From an uncultured Emergencia sp. (GTDB taxonomy: Bacteria > Bacillota > Clostridia > Peptostreptococcales > Anaerovoracaceae): a stretch of DNA of 64,000 bases. The translations under genes were made by a program, and so were the position numbers. Below, piece by piece: positions 8,450 to 17,736 of this stretch (positions are counted from its first letter, which is position 1; every line of letters starts with the position of its first letter). The DNA lies in assembly GCA_904420065.1 (NCBI GenBank), contig CAJFTU010000009.1, positions 1 to 64,000 on the forward strand, in the 5' to 3' direction. The notes beneath the pieces are model-generated. The model saw only the letters and a program-made list of their open reading frames with translations. It searched no databases and was not told the DNA's origin.

Positions 8450-8710
8450 ATGGCAAGTAAAAAGGGAGTAGGTAGCTCTAAGAACGGTCGTGATTCCGAG
8501 TCCAAACGTTTAGGCGTCAAGAGAGGCGACGGCCAGTTCGTAAGCGCCGGCAGCATTTTGGTTAGACAGAGAGGTACTAAATTTCATCCTGGCAACAACG
8601 TAGGTATCGGCGGCGACGATACACTGTTTGCTAAGATCGAAGGTACCGTTAAATTCGAAAGAAAAGACAAGAAGAGAAAACAGGTAAGCGTTTATCCGAA
8701 AGAAGCATAA
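8450..8710 (+). CDS. rpmA: 50S ribosomal protein L27
   Basis: An 86-residue L27, whose N-terminal tail reaches the peptidyl-transferase centre. It starts [17 protein letters not shown], that is, directly at the mature sequence. Many Firmicutes make L27 with a short leader ending in FF that the protease Prp removes; here the leader is absent and the ATG has an ideal AAGGAGGT site 10 bases upstream, so the start is secure. A terminator follows. Confidence 0.97.
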   Translation: MASKKGVGSSKNGRDSESKRLGVKRGDGQFVSAGSILVRQRGTKFHPGNNVGIGGDDTLFAKIEGTVKFERKDKKRKQVSVYPKEA

Positions 8711-8719
8711 GACCTGCCA

Positions 8720-8743
8720 GCCCCTAAGTATTTAGGGGCTTTT
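8720..8743 (+). terminator. Terminator after rpmA
   Basis: GCCCCTAA (8720-8727) pairs with TTAGGGGC (8732-8739), followed by TTTT. An extended -10 box (TGTTATGAT, ending at 8753) overlaps its end and may drive obg. Confidence 0.85.
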
Positions 8744-8804
8744 CTGTTATGATGCGGAAGACGTTCGCCGGAGAACTTTCGCTGAGGGCAGGGTGTAAAT
8801 TTAA

Positions 8805-10106
<1,302 letters not shown>

Positions 10107-10161
10107 AGCGATCCGGGAGGCGGCAGCTGAGAACTGAGCTGAGCGGATTTCCGGAATAACC

Positions 10162-10195
10162 ATCACCTCTGTGTAATAGTTTATATAGAGGTGAT
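10162..10195 (+). promoter_or_regulatory. Hairpin that would sequester a ribosome-binding site
   Basis: ATCACCTCT (10162-10170) is the exact complement of AGAGGTGAT (10187-10195), and the right arm is the ribosome site of the next gene, 4 bases before its ATG. If formed, the 9-base stem hides the whole site. It could also serve as a weak terminator for obg (TTTT follows). Confidence 0.6.
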
Positions 10196-10198
10196 TTT

Positions 10199-10708
10199 AT
10201 GAATAAGAAGAAACTGTATCTGCAGACGGCAGCCTGTATGGTTATCGCTTCCGTTGCGCTGTACGGAAGCAGCAGCGAGAATAAAACCGTTTCCCGATAC
10301 TACCAGAAAGCAAAAGCGATGGTTATGGAGGAGATGTCATTGGAAGACGTGAAGTCTGCCGGCCAGGATCTATCGGCGGCTTTAGCGGGGGCGCCTGCGA
10401 AGATGGTCAGCCTGGTTTCTGATGCCAATACCGCTTCTAAATACGGCCAGCCCATCGATGAAAAGTCCGATACGGCCATAAAACAGGTCCACGCGGCGGC
10501 AGGAGGTATGGTGATCAGCTCTGGCAGAGACAAAGAAATCGGCCTGTATATCAAGATAAAGCACGAGGATGCAGTTTCGGTTTACGGGAACCTGTCTGAC
10601 ATCGGCGTCGTGGAATCGGAGCGCGTACAGAGAGGCGAAATCATCGGCAGTTATGATTCCGACAGCGGAAAGGATTTCTATTTTGACCTTCAGCAGGAGG
10701 AAAAATAA
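10199..10708 (+). CDS. Membrane-anchored protein with degenerate M23 (LytM-fold) domain
   Basis: A 169-residue protein with one N-terminal hydrophobic segment (about 8-24) and a C-terminal region (from about 95) that follows the M23 fold: an AAGGMV start, GLYIKIKH, YGNLSDIGVV, then VQRGEIIGSY. Where active M23 peptidases have the zinc-binding HxH strand, this one reads FYFDL, so it should be catalytically dead. Dead LytM proteins such as SpoIVFA and SpoIIQ act as scaffolds in sporulation, and spoIVFA lies near obg in bacilli; a similar role is a guess. Its ribosome site lies in a hairpin. Confidence 0.55.
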   Translation: MNKKKLYLQTAACMVIASVALYGSSSENKTVSRYYQKAKAMVMEEMSLEDVKSAGQDLSAALAGAPAKMVSLVSDANTASKYGQPIDEKSDTAIKQVHAAAGGMVISSGRDKEIGLYIKIKHEDAVSVYGNLSDIGVVESERVQRGEIIGSYDSDSGKDFYFDLQQEEK

Positions 10709-10740
10709 ACGGATTGTCCGTTTCGGGCAGAGGTGTAAAG

Positions 10741-10749
10741 TGCTATAAT
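10741..10749 (+). promoter_or_regulatory. Extended -10 promoter of the HD-rSAM operon
   Basis: TGCTATAAT (10741-10749) is a perfect extended -10 element; no good -35 is seen. It gives a leader of about 100 bases that I do not recognise as a known riboswitch. Confidence 0.55.
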
Positions 10750-10854
10750 CTAGATATACTTTCGGTGGACAAGAATGCCTTTGGTCTGAGCCGTTCAGTC
10801 CTTTGGTTTGTCTGCAGAAAATATCAGGGAAAATGTCCGGAAAGGTGGTCGTCA

Positions 10855-11418
10855 ATGGCAAAGAGAATCAGTCAAAAAGAATGTGAAGCGTTGTTTCTGC
10901 AGTGCGCAACGCCCGAACATGTCATCGGGCACTGCAGAGAAGTGAGCCGCGTCGCCGTCAAAATCGGGGAAAAGCTCAACGAACACGGATTTCGATTGGA
11001 TATCGGACTGATCCGGGGAGCCGGCTTGTGTCACGATGTCCTTCGTGTAGAAGATAAACACTGGGAAGCCGGAGCAGACCTCCTTGAACATCTCGGATAT
11101 CAGGACGAGGCGGATATCGTCAGAGTGCACATGACCTATGATTTTCACGATTTTTCTCATCTGAACGAGACGGATATCGTCTGTCTCGCCGACAGACTGG
11201 TGATGGAAAATCACTACGTAGGTCTGGATCGGCGCATCGCATACATTCTGGAAAAGGCCGGAAATGATCCATGCAGTCGGGAAAGGATATCCGGGAAAAA
11301 AGAAGAGACGCGGCAACTGATGGAAGAAATTGAAAAAAATATCGGACAAACTGTAGACAGTTTGTTCCAAACGAAGAAAGAGAAGAAAGAGGAAATGAAG
11401 AATTATGCAGATTTCTAA
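10855..11418 (+). CDS. HD domain metal-dependent phosphohydrolase
   Basis: A 187-residue protein with the HD signature: H26, H60-D61 (GAGLCHDV) and D113 (CLADRLV), with a further His at 92. HD enzymes hydrolyse nucleotides or phosphate esters; the substrate here is unknown. I start it at ATG 10855 (MAKRIS), preceded by AAGGTGG; the open frame extends 47 codons further up without a good start. Its last 14 bases overlap the radical SAM gene, so translation is coupled. Confidence 0.8.
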   Translation: MAKRISQKECEALFLQCATPEHVIGHCREVSRVAVKIGEKLNEHGFRLDIGLIRGAGLCHDVLRVEDKHWEAGADLLEHLGYQDEADIVRVHMTYDFHDFSHLNETDIVCLADRLVMENHYVGLDRRIAYILEKAGNDPCSRERISGKKEETRQLMEEIEKNIGQTVDSLFQTKKEKKEEMKNYADF

Positions 11419-13249
11419 AGAACTGGAAGATATCCTGATGAACGTGCAGAAGCCGGCCAGATATATCGGGGGCGAGTTCAATTCCGTAAGCAAGGATCCG
11501 AAATCGGCAGATGTCCGGTTTGCCTTTTGCTTTCCGGATCTTTACGAGATCGGTATGTCCTATATGGGGATGCAGATTCTCTATCACATTTTAAATAAAG
11601 AAGAGGACATTTTCTGCGAGCGGGTTTTTGCTCCTGCTTTGGACATGGAAGAGGAGATGCGGCGGCGGAATATGCCGCTGTTTACTCTGGAGACTAAGAC
11701 GCCGGTCAGAGAAATGGATTTTTTCGGCTTTACTCTTCAGTATGAGATGTCCTTTACCAGCATACTGGATCTGCTGGACCTGGCGGGAATTCCGCTCATG
11801 GCCAAGGATCGGGACGAGTCGCATCCTATCGTCGTGGCGGGGGGACCGTGCGCTTACAATCCTGAACCTCTGACAGACTTTGTGGATATCTTTCTGATCG
11901 GAGACGGAGAGGAGAGTCTCCTTTCTCTGTGCAGAAAGTACGCCCGTGCAAAGAAAAAGGGCAGTTCAAAGAGAGAATTTCTCCTTGATGCGGCCAAAGA
12001 TACCGGCATCTATGTGCCGTCTTTTTACCGGGTCGAGTACAGAGAGGACGGAACTGTCGAACGCTATGTTAAAACGGAAGAGGAAGCTCCGGATCGGGTA
12101 GAGAGGGTTATCCTTGAGGATATCGAAAACGCCCCGTTTCCGACGGAGCCTATCGTTCCTCTGATCGAGACGGTGCACGACCGGGCTGTGATAGAGACTT
12201 TTCGGGGCTGCACGCGGGGATGTCGGTTCTGCCAGGCGGGAATGATCTATCGTCCGGTCAGAGAGCGGTCCCCGGAAAAGATCATTCAGCTTGCGGAAAA
12301 ACAGCTGAAAAACACGGGACACGAGGAGCTGTCTCTGTTGTCCCTTTCCACCAGCGATTACTCTCAGTTTGAGCCTCTGGCGCTGGAGCTGATGAGAAAA
12401 TGCAGGGAGCAGAACGTATCCCTTTCTCTGCCATCTCTGCGCTTGGATACGTTCTCTTTCAATGTTCTGGAGGAAATACAAGGGTATAAAAAGTCGGGAC
12501 TTACCTTCGCTCCGGAAGCGGGGACCCAGCGTCTGCGCGACGTGATCAACAAGGGAATCACGGAGGAAGACATTTACGGAGCGGTAAGACAGGCTATCGA
12601 TCTGGGCTGGAATCACATCAAGCTGTACTTTATGGTCGGCCTTCCGGGAGAAACGGATGAGGATTTGGACGGAATTGCCGAGATTGCGCAGAACATCGTA
12701 GCCATTCATCGAAATTCGGGCAGAGGCGGCCGGTTCAACGTCACGGTCAGCGTGTCCAATTTCGTGCCGAAAGCCCATACGCCTTTCCAGTGGGCGGCCC
12801 AGGATTCGCCGGAGGAATTCGCCAGAAAGCACGATTATCTGCGCAGAAAGCTGAAGATAAAAGGCGTTACGTTCAACTATCACGACAATGCGGTCAGCCG
12901 GTATGAAGCGGTCTTTGCCAGAGGCGACCGAAGATGCGGTAAGCTCCTTCTTGAAGCGTACAGGCAGGGCTGCAGACTGGACGGCTGGTCAGAACACTTC
13001 GATCCGGAAAAATGGGAAAGAGCGGCGGAGCTTTCCGGTACGGATATCGACTTCTATACGACGAGAGAGCGAAGCTATGAGGAAGTGCTGCCATGGGACA
13101 TCATCGATTCGTCCGTTTCCGGAGAATATTTGCAAAAAGAGGCGGAAAAGGCCAAACGGGCGGAGACGACCAGAGATTGTCGGCGCGGCTGTACCGGCTG
13201 CGGAATAAACAAGAGGACCGTGTGCAGAATGGGAGGCATATATGAATAG
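11405..13249 (+). CDS. TIGR03960-type B12-binding-domain radical SAM protein
   Basis: A 614-residue protein. The first ~250 residues form a B12-binding-like domain; the radical SAM cluster motif follows at 269-276 (C269-x3-C273-x2-C276), and the C-terminus has a Cys-rich CRRGCTGCG patch. The family is widespread beside ribosomal protein L21 genes and usually paired or fused with a DUF2344 partner, as here; its reaction is not known to me, though RNA or ribosome modification is often suggested. It overlaps the HD gene upstream and the partner gene downstream by 8 bases. Confidence 0.85.
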   Translation: MQISKELEDILMNVQKPARYIGGEFNSVSKDPKSADVRFAFCFPDLYEIGMSYMGMQILYHILNKEEDIFCERVFAPALDMEEEMRRRNMPLFTLETKTPVREMDFFGFTLQYEMSFTSILDLLDLAGIPLMAKDRDESHPIVVAGGPCAYNPEPLTDFVDIFLIGDGEESLLSLCRKYARAKKKGSSKREFLLDAAKDTGIYVPSFYRVEYREDGTVERYVKTEEEAPDRVERVILEDIENAPFPTEPIVPLIETVHDRAVIETFRGCTRGCRFCQAGMIYRPVRERSPEKIIQLAEKQLKNTGHEELSLLSLSTSDYSQFEPLALELMRKCREQNVSLSLPSLRLDTFSFNVLEEIQGYKKSGLTFAPEAGTQRLRDVINKGITEEDIYGAVRQAIDLGWNHIKLYFMVGLPGETDEDLDGIAEIAQNIVAIHRNSGRGGRFNVTVSVSNFVPKAHTPFQWAAQDSPEEFARKHDYLRRKLKIKGVTFNYHDNAVSRYEAVFARGDRRCGKLLLEAYRQGCRLDGWSEHFDPEKWERAAELSGTDIDFYTTRERSYEEVLPWDIIDSSVSGEYLQKEAEKAKRAETTRDCRRGCTGCGINKRTVCRMGGIYE

Positions 13250-13916
13250 ATACGTACTCAAGTTTGCAAAAGAGGGATACAGCAGGTTCACCTCTCATCT
13301 CGATATGCTTCGGCTGTTCAAGCGGGCGTTTAAGCGCAGCGGCATCAGCCTGGTATACTCACAGGGATTCAATCCCCATCCGAAGCTGGGTTTTGCTCAG
13401 CCGCTTTCACTGGGATATACCAGCGTATGCGAGCTTTTGGAGTTCGAAACAGAGGACGCGTACAACCCGGATCAGATCAAAGATTTCCTTGCGCCGATTA
13501 TGCCGGAGGGGATTACCATCCTGCAGTGCAGTCCGATGGCCGAGGAGATAAAATCTCTGGCATCTTCTGCGGTTGCTGCGGAATATCGAGTCCTTTTCCC
13601 TGTGAAGCGATCGGATAGAGACTATGAAGGCATCCTGAAAGACTACCTGGCTCAGGATCAGATCATGGCGGAGAAGCGGCAGAAAAAGACGAAAAAGATG
13701 GTTTCCGCCGATATCCGGCCCAAGATACGGGATATACAAATCGCAGAGGGAAATCAGCTGACCCTGGATATGAGGCTGGACTGCGGAAGTCAATCCAATC
13801 TCAGTCCGGAACAGGTCATCTCGTCCTTTATCGCCTTCGCGCAGATTCCTGCAGAACGGCAGGAAATCCGGGTAGAGCGGAGGAATATAATATTTTACAA
13901 AAATTTACATTTTTGA
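13242..13916 (+). CDS. TIGR03936 / DUF2344 radical SAM-associated protein
   Basis: A 224-residue protein starting MNRYVLKFAKEGYSRFTSHLD, with the GFNPHPKLGFAQPLSLGYTS segment typical of DUF2344. In many bacteria it is fused to the C-terminus of the preceding radical SAM protein; here it is a separate gene whose ATG lies inside the last codons of its partner. It has no cluster motif itself and is presumably a substrate-binding or accessory subunit. Confidence 0.85.
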   Translation: MNRYVLKFAKEGYSRFTSHLDMLRLFKRAFKRSGISLVYSQGFNPHPKLGFAQPLSLGYTSVCELLEFETEDAYNPDQIKDFLAPIMPEGITILQCSPMAEEIKSLASSAVAAEYRVLFPVKRSDRDYEGILKDYLAQDQIMAEKRQKKTKKMVSADIRPKIRDIQIAEGNQLTLDMRLDCGSQSNLSPEQVISSFIAFAQIPAERQEIRVERRNIIFYKNLHF

Positions 13917-13917
13917 C

Positions 13918-13946
13918 TTGACTTCCCCATAGAACACCGATAGGAT
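13918..13946 (+). promoter_or_regulatory. Promoter of the comEA-like gene
   Basis: TTGACT (13918-13923), 17 bases, TAGGAT (13941-13946). Confidence 0.5.
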
Positions 13947-13992
13947 AGAAGAAACAACAGCGTTGATTCAACAGAGAGGGAAGGGAACAGTT

Positions 13993-14628
13993 ATGGAAAA
14001 GATCAGAGAATATCTTCTATTCTTAAAGGAACATAAAAATATGGCGAAGACAGCGGCAATCATCTGCATCGTGATTGCCGCTGCTGTATTTTTTGGGCAA
14101 AAAGGGGAAAACGACGACATTTCCGTCCAGTTGGAGGACGAATCCTTTACTTCCTCTGCGGAGAGCGTGGAAGAAGAGGAAGAGTCGGTTTCTGAGGAAA
14201 GGCAGACGGAGGAACAGGAGATCTATGTGGACATCAGCGGACAGGTGGAAAAGCCCGGTGTATATATTGTCTCGGACGGTACGCGCCTGTATGAAGTGAT
14301 CGAGAAGGCGGGCGGCCTCAAGAAGAACGCAGAGATGGATCAGATCAACAGGGCGGAGATCGTAACAGACGGTCAGAAGATCGTTATTCCGGCAAAGGGA
14401 GAGACGATTGCTGCATCCGGCGGGGCCGCCGCTTCGGGACTGATCAATATCAATACGGCGGACAGCACGGCTCTCCAGGAGATCCCCGGAGTAGGTCCGG
14501 CCACCGCGGAGAAGATCATCGCATATCGAACAGAGAACGGCAGATTCGCTTCAAAAGAGGACATAAAAAACGTAAGCGGAATCGGCGAGAAAACTTACGA
14601 AAAGATGAAGGACAAGATTACGGTGTAG
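13993..14628 (+). CDS. comEA: ComEA-family DNA-binding protein (SLBB + helix-hairpin-helix)
   Basis: A 211-residue membrane-anchored DNA receptor. One N-terminal helix (17-36), an acidic stalk (47-76), an SLBB domain (77-134, IYVDISGQVEKPGVY) and a ComEA-type double helix-hairpin-helix (150-211, ININTADS then IPGVGPATAEKI). The family binds double-stranded DNA for uptake in transformation. ATG 13993 is chosen for the GAGGGAAGGGAA site; an upstream TTG lacks one. No comEC or comEB is in the window, so functional competence cannot be judged. Confidence 0.88.
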   Translation: MEKIREYLLFLKEHKNMAKTAAIICIVIAAAVFFGQKGENDDISVQLEDESFTSSAESVEEEEESVSEERQTEEQEIYVDISGQVEKPGVYIVSDGTRLYEVIEKAGGLKKNAEMDQINRAEIVTDGQKIVIPAKGETIAASGGAAASGLININTADSTALQEIPGVGPATAEKIIAYRTENGRFASKEDIKNVSGIGEKTYEKMKDKITV

Positions 14629-14632
14629 AGCA

Positions 14633-14657
14633 GCGGCCTTTTTGATCAAAAGGCCGC
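14633..14657. terminator. 25-base palindrome after comEA
   Basis: GCGGCCTTTT and AAAGGCCGC flank a TGATCA centre. The stem is strong but no T-run follows it on the plus strand. Confidence 0.55.
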
Positions 14658-14718
14658 AAAGACAGAATTTGTATAAAATGCAGAATAAAGTCAACAATAG
14701 CCTGTGAGGTGATGTTTT

Positions 14719-15165
14719 ATGTTCAGCCAGAAAAAAAGAAATTACACGTGGCTGTATGTTTGCGGGATACTTGCTATTGTGATCGTCGCCGTATTCATTT
14801 TGATCGGCGCTCTGAGCAGCCAAAACGCGGAAGAAGCGGAAAAAGCCAGCCTTGAGAGCCGGGTAGAAGAGGAACAGCAGGTTGAGACGGACAGACAGAC
14901 AGAAACCCAGACGCAGGATCAGGAGAAAGAGGACCTGCCTTCAGAAAGCGAGGAGGAATTTTACCAGTCATATTATCTCGTCAAACACGATAATAATGGT
15001 ATAAAGATCTATTTCTCTGACGAAACCGGGAAACTGACCGAACTGGAAACGACGACCATCGTCTACGAGACGCTTTCTGCCGAAGATCAGCAGAGATTCG
15101 ATGAGGGCGTAAAACTGGAAAGCAGAGATGATCTGAATAAACTGATTATGGATTATGAGAGCTGA
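14719..15165 (+). CDS. BofC C-terminal-domain-like membrane protein
   Basis: A 148-residue protein: membrane anchor (11-32), a Glu/Gln-rich stalk (36-80), then residues 82-146 (YYLVKHDNNGIKIYF, TTTIVYETLSAEDQQRF) that resemble the C-terminal domain of BofC. In Bacillus, BofC restrains the protease SpoIVB in the space between forespore and mother cell. This gene ends 8 bases before the spoIVB start, which strongly supports such a partnership. A weak forespore-type promoter (GTATA at 14671, AACAATA at 14693) lies upstream. Ribosome site GAGGTGATG. Confidence 0.6.
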   Translation: MFSQKKRNYTWLYVCGILAIVIVAVFILIGALSSQNAEEAEKASLESRVEEEQQVETDRQTETQTQDQEKEDLPSESEEEFYQSYYLVKHDNNGIKIYFSDETGKLTELETTTIVYETLSAEDQQRFDEGVKLESRDDLNKLIMDYES

Positions 15166-15173
15166 GTTTGATC

Positions 15174-16196
15174 ATGAATGATAAGTTAAAAAAATGTGTC
15201 TTTCTCTTTGCCGGCATCGTTGTCTTCGTTGCCTGTGCGGGAATACTTTTTCCCGATAAACTTTCCGTACTGACGGGAGGAACGGATGTAGTTTCTGAGA
15301 GAGTGCTGATACCCGGAGGACAGTCCGTAGGCATTCAGATGAGTGTAAAAGGCGCCCTGATCGTGGGTGTGGAGAAGGATTCGGGCCCTCAGGCAGGAGA
15401 CATGATTATCGCCGTTAACGGCGAGCCCGTAGAGGGACCTGACGATGTGATCGAAATCGTGTCGAGGAGCGGAAAGCAGGTAGAGATTACCGTAGTGAGA
15501 AACAAGCGGGAGATCGATTATACGATTACGCCGTATTACGATAAGGAGAGCGGAGAGTACAAACTGGGATTTTGGATCAAGGAGAAAATCGCCGGAATCG
15601 GCACGCTGTCCTTTTACGATCCAAAGACCAATAGGTTTGCTGCGCTTGGACACGGAATCTACGAAGCGGAAACCGGAGTTCTCCTTCAAACAAAAGATGG
15701 AAGCCTTCTCCATACCAAGGTGAATCAGATCAAAGAAGGTGAAGAAGGAGAGCCGGGAGAGATCGGCGGTGTGATTTACGATTTTCAGAATCCTCTTGGG
15801 GCGATAGAGAAAAACACGGAATACGGTATTTACGGAACTGCCGGCGATGCTCAGGATTTTGATCTGAACAATCCGCTGATCATGGCCGGCAGAGAGGAAA
15901 TCAAAGAGGGCAGCGCATATATTCTGACCACCATAGACGGTACCGAAGTGGAAAAATTCGATATAGAAATCACCAGAGTGCGGCATCAGGGATCGCCGGA
16001 CAGCAAAGGTCTGGAGTTTGAGGTCACCGATGAGAAGCTGCTGAAGGAGTGCGGAGGAATTGTTCAGGGGATGAGCGGCAGTCCGATAATACAAAATAAC
16101 CGGATTATCGGCGCGGTTACCCATGTTTTCGTAAATAATCCGAAAAAGGGATACGGAATTTTTGCTGAATGGATGGTAGAAGAGTTGGATAAGTGA
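15174..16196 (+). CDS. spoIVB: SpoIVB peptidase (S55), sporulation checkpoint protease
   Basis: A 340-residue forespore-secreted serine protease that triggers sigma-K activation in the mother cell. N-terminal membrane segment (8-26), PDZ domain (about 50-125), then the S55 domain with H160 in AALGHGI, D286 and S301 in QGMSGSP, plus T316. The ATG at 15174 is used; a TTG two codons earlier is also possible, and no strong ribosome site precedes either, consistent with coupling to the BofC-like gene. spo0A follows, the conserved spoIVB-spo0A order. Confidence 0.93.
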   Translation: MNDKLKKCVFLFAGIVVFVACAGILFPDKLSVLTGGTDVVSERVLIPGGQSVGIQMSVKGALIVGVEKDSGPQAGDMIIAVNGEPVEGPDDVIEIVSRSGKQVEITVVRNKREIDYTITPYYDKESGEYKLGFWIKEKIAGIGTLSFYDPKTNRFAALGHGIYEAETGVLLQTKDGSLLHTKVNQIKEGEEGEPGEIGGVIYDFQNPLGAIEKNTEYGIYGTAGDAQDFDLNNPLIMAGREEIKEGSAYILTTIDGTEVEKFDIEITRVRHQGSPDSKGLEFEVTDEKLLKECGGIVQGMSGSPIIQNNRIIGAVTHVFVNNPKKGYGIFAEWMVEELDK

Positions 16197-16203
16197 AGAA
16201 AAT

Positions 16204-16298
16204 GAAGAAATGGTGAAGATTTCATGTCGAAATTGTAGTGAATTAACTACAAATTGCGATAAATAGCTATCTACAACGGCGCGTTTTCATTGTAAAAT
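16204..16298 (+). promoter_or_regulatory. spo0A regulatory region
   Basis: An exact 0A box TGTCGAA (16225-16231) overlaps a possible sigma-H promoter (GAAGAAATG at 16204, GTCGAAA at 16226; the 13-base spacer is slightly long). Next is a perfect inverted repeat, TTGTAGT (16233-16239) and ACTACAA (16246-16252). A vegetative promoter TCTACA (16270-16275) - 17 bases - TAAAAT (16293-16298) lies nearest the gene. This suggests autoregulation by phosphorylated Spo0A. Confidence 0.6.
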
Positions 16299-16351
16299 TA
16301 TATCACAAGAAAATGAATATTCTTGAAAAATGTCCCAAGGAGGTAAATTGT

Positions 16352-17158
16352 ATGGGGAAAATAAAGTTGGGTATAGTTGATGATAATAAGGATTTCTGCG
16401 AGGCTCTGCAGGATTTTTTCAGCTGTCAGCAGGACATGGAAGTGGTCTTTTCCGCGGAAGACGGGATCCAGGCAATGGAAGAAATCGGGAAGAACGACGT
16501 CGACGTTCTGATTCTGGATCTGATCATGCCGCATCTTGACGGTATAGGCGTGTTGGAAGCACTCAACTCCATGGAACTGAAAAAATATCCCAGAGTCGTG
16601 ATGGTCTCAGCCGTAGGTCAGGATTCTATGATTCAGCGCGCTGTCGAACTGGGCGCAGAGTATTATCTGGTCAAACCGATCAATACGGAAGTGCTTGCCA
16701 AAAGAGTTCGGCAGGTAATGCACAGAGACAGTGCGGCAAAGAACAATATCAACGACCAGCTTAATTTGCGCAAGTCCGCTGTATACAAAGACATGCTGAA
16801 AGAAAACGATCTGGAGATAGAGATCACCAATCTGATTCACGAAATCGGTGTGCCCGCACATATCAAAGGATATCAGTACTTAAGAGACGCTATAACCATT
16901 GTTGTCAACGATATGGACATACTCTGCGCGGTGACAAAAGAACTGTATCCGATGATCGCCAAGATGAACGATACTACGCCGAGCAGAGTGGAGAGAGCCA
17001 TTCGGCACGCTATCGAAGTAGCCTGGAACAGAGGAAGAATAGAAACCATAGACGCTCTGTTCGGATATACAGTAAAGAATGACAAAGGAAAACCGACAAA
17101 TTCTGAATTTATCGCCATCATAGCAGACAAGCTGAGGTTGGAGAGAAAAGTAGGATAG
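16352..17158 (+). CDS. spo0A: Sporulation master response regulator Spo0A
   Basis: A 268-residue protein. The receiver domain has D10-D11, phospho-acceptor D56 (DLIMP) and K108; the C-terminal Spo0A effector domain (from about 145) contains the conserved [16 protein letters not shown] and [15 protein letters not shown] recognition helices. It controls entry into sporulation through 0A boxes, one of which lies in its own promoter. ATG 16352 follows AAGGAGGT; the upstream 13 in-frame codons are not needed. Confidence 0.98.
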   Translation: MGKIKLGIVDDNKDFCEALQDFFSCQQDMEVVFSAEDGIQAMEEIGKNDVDVLILDLIMPHLDGIGVLEALNSMELKKYPRVVMVSAVGQDSMIQRAVELGAEYYLVKPINTEVLAKRVRQVMHRDSAAKNNINDQLNLRKSAVYKDMLKENDLEIEITNLIHEIGVPAHIKGYQYLRDAITIVVNDMDILCAVTKELYPMIAKMNDTTPSRVERAIRHAIEVAWNRGRIETIDALFGYTVKNDKGKPTNSEFIAIIADKLRLERKVG

Positions 17159-17259
17159 GATTTTCCGACGCAATTATTCCATCTATTTATCAACGAAATT
17201 TATATGATATATATGAAAAACAGATATAACAGATATAAGCGAATACCTTACAGAGATTG

Positions 17260-17300
17260 GACTCTCTCTGTTGGCTGACAGATGGAGAGAGTCTTTTTCT
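17260..17300 (+). terminator. Terminator of spo0A
   Basis: GACTCTCTC (17260-17268) pairs with GAGAGAGTC (17285-17293), then TTTTT. Confidence 0.9.
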
Positions 17301-17305
17301 TTTCC

Positions 17306-17334
17306 TTGAATCGCCGCGAATATAGTGGTAAGAT
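17306..17334 (+). promoter_or_regulatory. Promoter of the DUF896 gene
   Basis: TTGAAT (17306-17311), 17 bases, TAAGAT (17329-17334). No LexA box is seen here, unlike at the Bacillus ynzC operon. Confidence 0.6.
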
Positions 17335-17372
17335 ATGCTGTGACAGAATTTCAGATACCGAGGGGGATAAAG

Positions 17373-17612
17373 ATGATTTCAAAGGAAAAGATAGACCGCA
17401 TCAACGAGTTGGCGAGAAAGGCCAAAAGCGAGAGTGGCCTCACTGCAGAAGAAAAAGAGGAGCAGGCGCTCCTGCGAAGGGAATATATCGACGCGTTTAA
17501 AGCTAACCTGAGAGCGCAGCTTGAGAACATAGAGTTTGTTGAGGATATCGAAAGGAAAGAGGGACGCGAGAAAGATCAGTATGTGATCGGGATCGAAGAA
17601 AAACTGAATTGA
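17373..17612 (+). CDS. DUF896 family protein (YnzC/YaaH type)
   Basis: A 79-residue all-helical protein. It begins MISKEKIDRINELARKAKS, followed by GLTAEEKEEQALLRREYIDAFK and an ANLRAQLENI helix, the hallmark of DUF896. The Bacillus relative YnzC is encoded in the SOS-induced yneA-yneB-ynzC operon; its function is unsettled. ATG 17373 follows GAGGGGG. It stands alone between its own promoter and terminator. Confidence 0.9.
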   Translation: MISKEKIDRINELARKAKSESGLTAEEKEEQALLRREYIDAFKANLRAQLENIEFVEDIERKEGREKDQYVIGIEEKLN

Positions 17613-17627
17613 TAAATTAATTGGCAG

Positions 17628-17662
17628 AGAGAGCAAGTTTTTACAAATTCCGCTCTCTTTTT
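17628..17662 (+). terminator. Terminator of the DUF896 gene
   Basis: AGAGAGC (17628-17634) pairs with GCTCTCT (17652-17658), then TTTTT. Confidence 0.85.
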
Positions 17663-17683
17663 GTTTTATGATGGGGGTACCTT

Positions 17684-17703
17684 CAGCGTACAGAAATACG
17701 CTG
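17684..17703 (+). promoter_or_regulatory. Inverted repeat ahead of the secreted-protein gene
   Basis: CAGCGTA (17684-17690) and TACGCTG (17697-17703) form a 7-base hairpin; a third AGCGTA copy follows at 17704. It lies between the previous terminator and the gene, in the place of an operator. Confidence 0.35.
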
Positions 17704-17736
17704 AGCGTATACAAAAGGGGAAAGGTGGTTATACAA

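Noticed and set aside
10750..10854. Riboswitch in the leader of the HD gene
   Set aside because: The roughly 100-base leader does not match any riboswitch core I can recall and shows no strong terminator or hidden ribosome site.
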